DNA of 64,000 nt, from the NCBI GenBank assembly GCA_009801085.1, contig VNWV01000002.1, positions 2,046,001-2,110,000 on the forward strand. The letters are read 5' to 3'. This DNA comes from Lasiodiplodia sp. COLG20. Its lineage: Eukaryota > Ascomycota > Dothideomycetes > Botryosphaeriales > Botryosphaeriaceae. Both the position numbers and the translations under genes were made by a program. A model generated the notes under the pieces. That model did no database searches. It was not told the origin of the DNA and saw only the letters and a program-made list of their open reading frames with translations. Shown here piece after piece: positions 23,204-33,097 of the stretch (the first letter of the stretch is position 1; the number at the start of each line of letters is the position of its first letter).

Positions 23204-24967
23204 ATGTTCCTTAACACTCAACGCCTGGTCCACCTCCCGCGCAACCCGCCGCAGCCGCCGCAGCCGCCGCCGCCCGAAGCGGAGCTTCCGCGCGGGGAAT
23301 GTCGCTACCTTCATCGCGAAGCCGGCCTGGCAGACCGCCAGCGCTGCGTCTGCCAGGGCTTCTCTCTGGACCGCCGCCAGCCCGTCGGCACTGCCTGTGA
23401 GTGCGGCCATCCGGCATGGGTCCACGTCCAGCAGCCCATGGCCGCCGTCACCTACGAGGAGCACTCGGCCCTGGTCGACGAGCTGCGCCGCTTCAAGCTG
23501 GACCAGGACCGCCAGCTCCAGAACTTGCAGACCGAGCTCGCTAAGACGCAGCATGAGCTCATTGCGCAGCGCGCCCAGAACGTCGAGCGCGAACGTCTCT
23601 TCAAGCTGCTCGAGGCTCGCCTTTACCAGAACATGAAGGACTTGAAGATCGAGCTGGACGACAAGATGGACGGCATGATCGACCAGCAGCATGCCTTCCA
23701 GCGCAAGCTGATCGACGTCGAAGACACCACTATGGAGCATGAGATCAAAATCGAGAAGATGGAGTCTGGGCCCAACGCCGTCGTGACGCGGGACCTCACG
23801 CCGGTTCCTGAGGCCTCGCCCAACGACGACCTCTCCATGGACACCGCAGTCGAGGAGCCGCCTACCGCGCCCGCCGAGAAGCCAGAGCAGCCCTGGAGCG
23901 TCAAGGTGATGATCGTGCCTCGGCGGAGCCAACAGTTTGCCTTCGACGTCGACAGCAAGGCGTACCGCCGATGTCAGTCCCGCAAGCTCTTTCAGGAAAC
24001 TGAATTCTCAAGCAGAGACAGCGCGAACTTCCACTTCACCATCGACAAGGCATTTTCTCACGTCCTCAAGGGCCGTGCTTGGGTCCCTCTAGTCGGCTAC
24101 CGCGCGCAGAACGACTACTTTGGCCGCATGGCCCTACGCCAGCTCCCCCCTGAGCTTTCGTCCGGCGACCTCTGGGACTACTACTTCCTCGACCACCACT
24201 GCATCACGCACGATAAGCTGCAAGGCGACCTGCTCTACATCGCCCTGCGCGATTCCGACCTGGCCTGGGACGAGATCAAGGCGCTGCCTTCAGTGTTTGG
24301 CTCGAGCGAGTCCGCGTGGACGCACGAGGTCGAGCTTGACGGCCCTCTCCCCGAAACGAAGCAATCCGGTGCCCCTTTGGGCCGGCTGGACCGCACGGAT
24401 CTGATATACGGCTACTCGCCCAGCCCACCTCCTTACACGTCGCAGAGGCAGTCCACCCTGCAAACGGAGCCACAGCAGCAGCAGCAGCCTCTGCCTCCAC
24501 TTCAGCCTCAGCCAGAAGCTACTCTCCAACGCGAGAACAGCAACCGCATGTCGACGCCTCTCGGCGTGCTCGCGACCGCATCCGCATCCGTCCTCGGCCA
24601 CGCCCTCAGCCGCCACCCCACGTCGCAGTCGGCCACGGCGCAGTCGCTTAGAAGCCTGGGCAGCACCGAGGACGGATCCGACGACGAGCACTCGCACCGC
24701 GACAAGATCCGCAAGCTTCGCCCGAAGCTGTCGGAGCCGTCGATGCCGTCGGCGGCGGCCGGGCACGGTCACTCGAGCAGTGGCGGGTCGTCACACCATC
24801 ACCATCATCACCACCACCAACAGCAACAGCAGCCGCCGAGAGTGTATTATTCTGGAAGGAGCAAGCGCAAGATGCCCGTGCGCGAGAAGACCAAGGAGCC
24901 GTTGCAGTTTAAGCTTCCGAGCTTGTTGCATCATCGCACTAATAGTAATAAAGAGGAGACTGCGTAG
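23204..24967 (+). CDS. Coiled-coil protein of unknown function with Cys/His-rich N-terminal motif
   Basis: An intronless 587-residue frame starts at the ATG at 23204. A Pro-rich start leads to a compact motif at about residues 45-73 with CVC, CECGHPAWVH spacing that may bind zinc. A coiled coil follows at about 80-185 (EEHSALVDELRRFKLDQDRQLQNLQ...), then a conserved-looking globular part (VKVMIVPRRSQQFAFDVDSKAYRRCQSRKLF ... LPPELSSGDLWDYYF). The disordered tail has Gln runs, an eight-His tract (24794-24817) and a basic end. I recognise no named family. The frame stays open 111 codons upstream to an ATG at 22871, but that part is Cys/Leu/Pro-rich. The sequence TTTTTCTTCAG immediately before 23204 also looks like a splice acceptor, so the upstream part is probably leader. 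Confidence 0.75.
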   Translation: MFLNTQRLVHLPRNPPQPPQPPPPEAELPRGECRYLHREAGLADRQRCVCQGFSLDRRQPVGTACECGHPAWVHVQQPMAAVTYEEHSALVDELRRFKLDQDRQLQNLQTELAKTQHELIAQRAQNVERERLFKLLEARLYQNMKDLKIELDDKMDGMIDQQHAFQRKLIDVEDTTMEHEIKIEKMESGPNAVVTRDLTPVPEASPNDDLSMDTAVEEPPTAPAEKPEQPWSVKVMIVPRRSQQFAFDVDSKAYRRCQSRKLFQETEFSSRDSANFHFTIDKAFSHVLKGRAWVPLVGYRAQNDYFGRMALRQLPPELSSGDLWDYYFLDHHCITHDKLQGDLLYIALRDSDLAWDEIKALPSVFGSSESAWTHEVELDGPLPETKQSGAPLGRLDRTDLIYGYSPSPPPYTSQRQSTLQTEPQQQQQPLPPLQPQPEATLQRENSNRMSTPLGVLATASASVLGHALSRHPTSQSATAQSLRSLGSTEDGSDDEHSHRDKIRKLRPKLSEPSMPSAAAGHGHSSSGGSSHHHHHHHHQQQQQPPRVYYSGRSKRKMPVREKTKEPLQFKLPSLLHHRTNSNKEETA

Positions 24968-27936
24968 TTTCTTTTCTTTTATTTTCCTCGGTGGCTTTTT
25001 TTTTGTTTGTTTGGGGAGCCGGAGGAACGGGGGGAAACCCGTGGAAGGGAGGGATCCCTGGTCGGCAGATAAGGGGCACCGCACGTGTGGTGTGGAGCGA
25101 AGCGTTATTGGTGGGGGAAATATGTGAGGGGGATTGACATGGTGTGGTGTGGGCTTTTTCCCGGAGATATGTGTGTTGGTTGGTTATCTCTCAGGAGAGT
25201 TTTTTGCTCTCGTTCCTTGCTTTTCTTTTTTTTTCGTTTTTTCTTTTCTCTGGAACGCTCTAAAACGGACCACAGGGAGAGAAAAAAAAAGGAAAGAAAA
25301 AGAAAGTTCTTGTGTGGGTGTACAGTCAGGTTGTTCGGGTTGGCGGATGTCTCGGGATACCCCCTTTTCTTTGTTCGCTGCGAGTGGTTTTCTCTCTATC
25401 TCTCAAAAGGCGTTTGTGGAGTGTGTGTGTGTGGGAAAAGACGGGGTAGAATATCTCATGCATGGCAGCGTATGCCCACTATTTCCTTTTTGCTTTTTGT
25501 CCAATCACGCCGCTTACTATGAAGTTGGATTTCGGATTCCCCATGTTTCCGCGAGATGCCTCTCTCATCATAGGTAGTCATACATCATCTACTATGTTTC
25601 AACACAATTTTTGACCAATGACTTGGATCTCTGGTTGATTACTTGTGCCTGTGGCGCCCCTGGAGAAGGAAGGTGAGATGATTGGGCGTTCCCATGGATG
25701 TATCCAGTACCACGGGTGACCCATTTCGCACGTCCCAAAGTCTGATTGAAAAAACGATGATAAGCAACAAAAGAATCGCGTAATGGCAATGGTTTGAGAA
25801 GAAAGAAGATGTACGAGGACTCAACTTCGAACGTAGCAACCGCTGCCGGGGTACGTAATTGGAAGAAAGCGGCGGCGGCGGACGGGCGGGGGGCGAGCAC
25901 AAGGATTGGGTAGAAGTGGAAGGAAGGGTCGTAAATCAGGAAGAGACACGACATAGACGCACAGTTTAGTGGGTAAAACGGACTGGGTTGATGAGAAGCA
26001 CTGTGCAGTTTGAGACACCCGCACCCCGCAAGTCATGCCACGTGGGAATCGTTTTGGGAACGCTTCTTCCTCTGGCGTCGCGTGGCCGGGCTGGACTAGC
26101 AGCGACGGGGCCGGAGACTACTTGTTGGTGGACTGATTATTGACTTTTTTTGTTTCTTTCGATGGAAGAGCGTCTTGATGATTAGCATGCGCGGTGATGG
26201 GATTGTGCATTGGTGCGGCGACGGCGGCGGCTCAACTTTACGGCCGATATCCAATATGCTTTTTTTCTTTCGTGAAAGGGGACGGGAAGACGGATTGCGG
26301 CACATTGGTTGGATGGAGCAAGCTGACACGGGCGTATGATTCACCGCTGCATGAGTGAGAAAGAGGCTATTGCTGGGTTGAATGACGTGATGATTGAGCT
26401 GAGTGTTTTGAGTTGACGCTTGACGCGTGGTTACTATTCGGGCGCAAGGGGAAAGGAAGGCTAAGGTCAAAGCGAGCCGTGGGTTTGGTGGTGCAGTAGG
26501 GACGGGGAAGATGGCAAGGGCGCGGATTGGCAGGAATGGGATCTGATGGCTCGAAATGGCAATTGGCATTACGGGATTAGACGCGAAGGAGGGACGGATT
26601 GGGGATAGCGGATTTGCTTTTTGGTGATCAGGCAGTCTTCCTTCAGGAACTGCGTGTCGAAGGGTTTGGATGCACACGGACCAACGAGATGGCGGGCGGG
26701 CCGGCGGCGACGGCGGTGGCGGCGGCGATGCGGAGGGATCTCCTTGACGGGCGAGACTCGAGCAATCACCTGCGAAGGGAGGCGGTTCGCGTGGGAGGAA
26801 GTAGGTAATGATGTTTGGCAACGCGGCGGCGCTAGCCGGAGTCAGGGTGCCAGTGCCAGGCCAGCCTGCTCCAGGTCTCGAGCCAGCCAGCTACGTGTAC
26901 ACCGGCGGCTCCGCAGGGGGCGTGCTCGCAGCGAGCGTGCAAGCAGCGCGCAAGTCGGTGTCGGGCTGTTCTCCATGTTGCTCTCGGGGGATCGCCCGGT
27001 TTCGTCACTGGGCCTTCGCCTCTCCACGTCCAGCGCCGGCGCGTCGGGATGCGATGGACCCACCTCAGATGGCGGCTGATGATGTGATCGGGTTGGTCAA
27101 CCGCTCGCGACCTCACCTCTATCATATCTCCGCGCCCTCAACAACGGTGCCCGGGTCTTTTACGCCAACCTTTCCCGTCGCCGAAATGCCTATATCACGA
27201 GAATCGCCCCGACATCTCCCGCGCTGCCGGCCCGGAGCAGCATCCGCGACGCTGTCGCCGCGTTCGCCGGTGGAAGCTTGTTGGTTAGCTCGCCCGTAGC
27301 CTCAGCCCTGCGCCGGCCTTGACGGCGTCCCTGCCGGTACCTGTATCAGCACTTCGCCACTCACTCCCTTTGCACGTGGGATATCACGCGCCTTGAGATA
27401 AGGGATTAGCCGACGAAACGACGTGCTCGCAGCAGGCCAACACGAACTGCACGACGGAAATAACGGCCGGCTTATAAGCAGTCTCGGGCGAAGAAGCAAG
27501 CAAGTCGCAACGTCGATCTCATAGGATGGGTCATGGGTGCGGCGTAGCATGTCGAAGTAGGATGGCGGGGTGCGGTCCTATTCCCCCGCGCGTTGCATTC
27601 ATGTAACCCCAGCTGGAGAGTAAGCGATGGTCTTGCCGGCGAGGGGTTGGGGAAGCCTATCACTCGCCGCCGCCAAGTGCGATAAGGCTACCCGCCGTAT
27701 CACTCCAGCCTGAGGCCACTCGACTCGCGCAACCCGCCCTGTACTATCAGTGGAAAAATCATCTGCCTGTAACCCTATGTAAACGACGTTGCTCGCTGTT
27801 ATCCCACTTCTGCTCAAGCATTGCTGCCGACCGCGTCTATCACTTGCCGAGCGGGTCCATCCAAGTGAGACAGACACCTTTCACCTCACCGACGCACGCA
27901 CTCTCGCTCGCCCAGTGCAGACCCCGGACTCCAGCA
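24968..27936. other. 3-kb intergenic region
   Basis: Just after the coiled-coil gene come T-rich and A-rich tracts (24970-25010, 25200-25300) suited to a 3' end. GGC-rich DNA lies at 26690-26735. A 241-codon proline-rich frame at 26096-26821 (-) is not credible as a gene: it overlaps open frames in other phases and has no domain. The last few hundred bases are the promoter of the MFS gene. Confidence 0.5.
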
Positions 27937-29541
27937 ATGGCCGCAGCCGACGATACTGGAGTGAAGACGGACCTCAAGGTCTCGTCGCAGCCTTCGTCTC
28001 TCAAGGATGTGTCGACCGGCGCCGCTGAGTTGGCCAGCACTGCGCCGCTGCCCACCTACGAACACGAAAAGAAACTTGTCCTGAAATTCGACCTGTGCAT
28101 TCTGCCCGTCCTGGCATTCATGTACCTTTGCAACTCTTTAGACAAAGGTAAAATCCCTAAATTACTCACTAAACTCTCGCTAACCCCTTCTAGGAAACCT
28201 TGGCAACGCAAAGACAGACGGCATGGAAAAGGACCTCAACTTCAAGACCAACCAGTACAACCTCATTCTGTCCATCTTCTTCATCCCTTATGTCCTGTTT
28301 GCCCCTCCTTTCGCCTTTCTGGGAAAGAAGTATGGCCCCAACAAGGTCCTCCCTATCCTCATGTTCACCTTCGGAAGCATGACCCTGCTTGGTGCTTCTG
28401 TCCGCAACTTTGGTGGCATGATGGCCCTCCGCTGGATCCTGGGAATGTCCGAGTCCGCCTTTTTCCCCCTGGTTATCTACTACCTGACCACCTTCTACCG
28501 TCGTGGTGAACTTGCTCGCCGTCTGGCTCTTTTCTACGCCGCCTCCAACATTGCGAACGCCTTCTCTGGCCTGCTCGCTTTTGGCGTCTTCCGTACGTGT
28601 CCATGATACTCATGTACCCCTTGAAATTCTAACAATATTCTGTAGAAATCAACTCCCACCTCCACGGATGGAGAATCCTCTTCCTGGTCGAGGGCGCCAT
28701 GACCGTCGCCTTCTCCGTCTTCGCCTTCTTCTACCTCCCCAGGTCCGGCTCCGAGGCCTGGTTCCTGACCGAGGACGAGAAGAAGATCGCGTTCCAGCGC
28801 ATGCAGATGGACTCGTCGTCGGTCGTCAACGAAAAGTTCAACCTGAAGGAGTCGCTCAAGGTGTTCCGCATGCCTGCCGCCTTCGCGTGGCTGGGCATCG
28901 AAATCTGCCTGGGCGTGCCGCTGCAGTCCGTCTCGCTCTTCATGCCGCAGATCGTCGGTGCGCTGGGCTACGGCAGCGTCAAGACGAACCTGTACACGGT
29001 CGCGCCCAACGTCGTCGGCGCCGTCGTGCTGCTCATCCTGGCCTTCTCGTCCGACTACGCCCGCCTGCGCTTCCCCTTCATCGCCCTCGGCTTCCTGCTC
29101 ACCTTCACCGGCTTCATCATCTACGCCGCCATCCCGGACATCCACGCCCAGATCCACGTCGCGTATTTCGCCTGCTTCATGATGACCTGGGGCACCAGCG
29201 CCCCCAGTGTCTTGCTGAGCACCTGGTACAACAACAACGTCGCCCATGAGGGTCGCCGTGTCACCCTGACCTCTGTTGGTGTCCCGCTCGCAAACCTCAT
29301 GGGCGTCGTCAGCTCCAACATCTTCCGCAGCCAGGACGCGCCGAAGTATGTGCCCGCGCTCGCCACGACCGCTGCGTTCGGCGCCACCGGCGCTGTGTTG
29401 ACGCTGCTGCTTGGCGCGTACATGATCATCGATAACAAGAGGAGGGATTTGAAGCAGGGCATCAAGATGAGGGCGAGGGATGTGAGCACCGAGAAGCTGA
29501 GGGAGGGGCCTAACAGCCCGGATTTCAGATGGTTTTTGTAA
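27937..29541 (+). CDS. MFS transporter, anion:cation symporter (Dal5/Tna1-like)
   Basis: Exons 27937-28147, 28194-28592 and 28646-29541 give 501 residues. Twelve hydrophobic segments are visible, starting at FDLCILPVLAFMYLCNSLDKGN, the helix 1 to loop 1 signature of the anion:cation symporter family. The loop 2-3 motif LGKKYGPNKVLP is present, and the region RWILGMSESAFFPLVIYYLTTFYRRGELARR (helix 4-5) is characteristic. Relatives import allantoate, nicotinate, pantothenate, biotin or similar carboxylates at the plasma membrane with protons; the substrate cannot be assigned. The start at 27937 is the first ATG giving the usual hydrophilic N-terminus. The gene stands alone, with no metabolic enzyme beside it to hint at substrate. 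Confidence 0.93.
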
Positions 29542-31438
29542 AAGGGGGTTTTCTGGGAGGGGTTTTTCGATATGTGTGTGTGTGTCAGTGCTGAGCCGGG
29601 CGCTCGGGAGTAAAAAGTTATATATCCCTATTTTAATGTGCGATGACGCTGTTGAATGATATACCATAGCGAAGAATCCTACAACGGTCTTTCTAGAGCT
29701 TCTTTCCCAAGCTGTCTTTTTGCGTCAGTGAGGCATGTGATAGCAATGTCTGTTCGAGCAAAGACACCTGATCATTGTCCGCTCTCAGCTGTTCTGGTAG
29801 TTACGAAGTATCAGTTGACGTCGCTTAGACCATACCAGGTGCTAGAGTACGCTCAACTTGCCTATAATAGTAGCCAACATCGACAGCCTAAGTGTTTCCT
29901 CGTAGCAAATCTTCCGGCTTCCGTTGGATAAATTGTATCTCACGGAGGCCAAAATGCCACTGTGCCGTTTTTCCTTTTTGTTCCACAAACCCAAGCGCAT
30001 CGGTTCTGTCCTTAATTTCTAATCTTGTTCATCAAACTCTTTTGCCACAACCTCGGCATCTGTAGAAGATGATGCTGATTGACAACCATACTTTACAACG
30101 TAGAGCTCCATCAAAGTAACTCTGCGCTGCATCGCGAAGCTTATGTGTGACGTGGGTATGCTTGTCTTCTAGCCCCAGATTTTGCCGCGACCCCCAAATG
30201 AGAAACCTCGGAGACGGCAAACACCAAAAAGAAAAGTGACCACAAATGGCTTGCCAATTTTCCATTCTGACAAAGCTGCCAAAGGATTGATGGAGAGAAC
30301 ATATTTGGTATTGGTAATGGGCTCCACTTTTAAAGTTCGGGGCTGGAGGGGCCGAGGTTAAGGCAGCTGATCCTATCGTGGAAAGAGAGGTGGCATCGCG
30401 GGGCTTCTTCCGTCGGCGGTCGCGTGTCATGTTTGCAGTTCGATGACAGATGATCAAGCCCCGCGCAAAACGGGGGTCAACCGCCTCCTACGAGGCATCG
30501 TGACCTTGAGGGTGGCATTTCTTGCATCATTTAAGTAACTCGCTGTGAGGTTTGTTGCAGTGCTGTCATCCATATGGAATAGCCAGTGCAGTCTTTCCGG
30601 GAGCAGTACTGACATTGAACTTCTGCCGGTAAGATATGAACGAAGCATATACTTTCCTTCTTTCGAAATGTAAAGTAATTCTGGGCAGCAGGTGACCTTC
30701 GTTAAGGGATTGAATACCACTTTCGGTGAAGTTGATATGCAGGAAATGATGCCGCTGGGCTTCATCGCCTTGTAACATAGATGTAGGTATTTAGTCTTTA
30801 TCTAAATCTCCTTTCTATCGCCTTCCTTTCCGTTGCAGGCAGCCACTGTCGGCACTTTTCGAACACAACGAGTGAGACCGAACACGACGGCACAACAAGT
30901 TGACCCATTTATATGGCTTGGTATTCAAGCCTTTCAAAGCAGTACTTCGACTTCGATGAGTGAATGCAAAAGCGCACTGCGCAAGCCTAATTTAAAGCAT
31001 TGATGCAAAGGTTTTCAAGTCGCGACACCTGCTGATTGGATTTCGAGGCTCTATCACATACATGGGTAACATGCATGGCACTAAGCAACAGCTGATGCTA
31101 TTACGGCTTTGATGAGTGTCATTTCTTCCATTGATGTCATCATTCGCATTTTGCTGGTCATGTGTTTGCCAAGCCCCGTCATAATCGAACAAGGCCGTAC
31201 GGATGTTTCCACACGAAGACTTATTATGTAAAGATGATGTTCGAACTGCAGAGCGGTGGGCTCTGAAAAGAACAGGAACATGTCACCATACAAGGGAGAT
31301 TAGCGAAAGTGAGACAGCCATGGGAACCGGTTGTTTATGGATGCTTTCCTCGCCCTTCCTTCACTTCTCATAATAGAAAACAACAAGAACCATCCCCCCT
31401 TACTAATCAGATCACCAAATGAATTACGTCTTCTACTA
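29542..31438. other. Intergenic region, no firm gene
   Basis: 1.9 kb downstream of the MFS gene. It begins with a short (TG)n run near 29572-29584. A 103-codon ATG frame at 30454-30765 (-) has unbiased-looking composition but no recognised family, and it stays uncalled. The nearest plausible gene is the small split gene that follows on the minus strand. Confidence 0.5.
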
Positions 31439-31879
31439 TCATGTATTGCGTCCCCCAATGCCAGCTGTCGTAGGGATGTGCACCTGCGAATCATTACATG
31501 TGAGAAAAGCACTCGGCACTGTAGTCAGAGGCGTCATCCATACCCGATCAAGCGCGATACATGAAGAAACCACATAACTTTCCAGTGTCGTCTGAGTCCA
31601 GGTCACGTAGGCGATTCCGTAAGGGTCATATCTCAAGCGAAAGGTGAATATTCGCCGTGCTTCGATATCAATTTTCACTACAAAGGAAGGGGCGCTTTAG
31701 GATCATGACAGGGGAAAAAAGCAAAGGGGCAGTAAAAACATACTCATCGGCCAGTGTTTGTCGAGCCCAGCAGATGAGCGTCGGTACCGGCGAAAGTAAT
31801 GCCAAAAAAGTAGCACAGACGGTGGGATGGACACGCAAAGGCTAATAATGGCAACGAGGGATTCTGTTGAAAGAGACAT
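31439..31879 (-). CDS. Possible small single-pass membrane protein, two exons
   Basis: Exon 1 (31744-31879) begins at an ATG and encodes MSLSTESLVAIISLCVSIPP, a hydrophobic segment continuing to LLFWHYFRRYRR, i.e. one membrane helix followed by basic residues. A 66-bp intron (GTATGT...TTTGTAG) then leads in frame to exon 2 (31439-31677), with RIFTFRLRYDPYGIAYVTW. The joined frame is 124 codons. Short fungal proteins with this kind of N-terminus are common and uncharacterised. The 3' part is uncertain: other donors and acceptors (for example GTATGG...CGCAG, 60 bp) give different C-termini. It may be a live small gene or a relic. Confidence 0.4.
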
Positions 31880-33097
31880 CTTTCCGACATGCGAATGCCT
31901 TTGAAATAGCAGAGAGGAAACCAACTGCGTGTTTGAAAACGTGGTGCACACTGACTTGGGGTCGAGAACCCCAATATATGTCTGTGTTCCAAGATGTGCT
32001 ATAGTTGAGGCTGTACATGTAAATATCCGCAATGTTCTGGCCTTGACCAATCAAATCAAAGTGTTGCGGAACGCGCAATTGACGTTTCACAAAGGAGCCG
32101 CATCAAGCACTCAGTTGCAGCGAGATTTCGGCACTGTCCAATCATCTGCATTGCAGAACATCAGCTTTACAGCATGACAGAAGTGTCGCGTGCAACGTCA
32201 GCAAGGCGGGACTTCTGTATATTGGCGGCTGAAGGGTTGCCAAAACACAGCCCGGATTTTGGATACCACCAATCAGCTGAACTGATGCAGCTGCTCAGCA
32301 GATATCCTGCGAGGATTTTGGACAGGGCCAATCACAGCATAGCTGGTCCAAGCCGGGGCAGATTTTGGACGCAGCCAATCATACCCGAACTGCAGCCTGA
32401 CACGACAAGGCACGTAGGAACTCCAACGTTCGTTGTCCTGGCAGCGTAAATTTTCTGTGTGAAATTACGACCTTAAGTCAACTTCAGCTCGCTGATGTAT
32501 TCTCATGAGTCCAGTCAACCAAGTCACAGGAGTTGAGACGGACTGCAATCGTGCACTCATATTTACTTCAAGAACCACCGCTGCGGGTGCTTTTTCCTTT
32601 TCTAATTCATACAGTTCAAACGTCGACGTATCTACGTTTTAGATCAATGGCTGTTTTCCATCAGCCCGCCGTGCAAACAAATTCCTCCTCCGACGATGGG
32701 GGTCGGAGGCAGCGATGCTTCTGAGCGGCGAATGTGTGTCTCTGTCTTTTTTCAAAAAAACAGGGACGTGTTGTTGTTGTTGTAGTTTGGAGAGGGGAGG
32801 AGGGAGGCTTGTGGAAAAAAAAAATAGAAAACCACAAAAGAAAACTCCGCCATGCGGTCCGCCGGACTTGCACCTGAAATGCTCTAAAGTGGAGTGGGAA
32901 GAAAATCGGAGAGAGAAAAAAAGTTAAGGGAAAAAATGATACAGTGGAAGTCGATTGCAGAAGAACAACTTCCCTTCCAGCCAAGCCAAGCCCATATACA
33001 TTCATTTAGAAGAAAGACTCTCCACTCCCCCACCATTCATTACGCAAAAACCCCCTACCAGTGAAAAACGATCCCAAAGAAATCATCGCTTATCATC
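31880..33097. promoter_or_regulatory. Intergenic region with CCAAT cluster
   Basis: The left half is the upstream DNA of the small minus-strand gene and contains five CCAATCA motifs in one orientation (32047-32053 and four inside the repeats listed separately). The right half (32700-33097) has A/T homopolymer runs and is the 3' flank of the m-AAA protease gene. Confidence 0.5.
32123..32381 (+). repeat. Four dispersed copies of a 22-bp CCAAT-containing motif
   Basis: Copies at 32123-32144, 32254-32275, 32313-32334 and 32360-32381 share the pattern RGATTTYGG, eight variable bases or fewer, then CCAATCA. Start-to-start spacings are 131, 59 and 47 bp, which are not all multiples of three, so they are not a protein repeat. 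CCAAT is the core site of the fungal HAP/CBC complex. Confidence 0.8.

Noticed and set aside
26096..26821. 241-codon proline-rich frame, minus strand
   Set aside because: No domain, and composition fits a pyrimidine-rich non-coding strand; other phases are open too.
28534..29667. 377-codon open frame on the minus strand
   Set aside because: Lies antisense to the MFS gene; low-complexity Glu/Asp/Gly/Arg composition produced by the codon bias of the sense gene.
32174..32449. 91-codon ATG frame across the CCAAT repeats
   Set aside because: The repeat spacings are not multiples of three, so the repeats do not encode a repeated peptide; no homology recognised.
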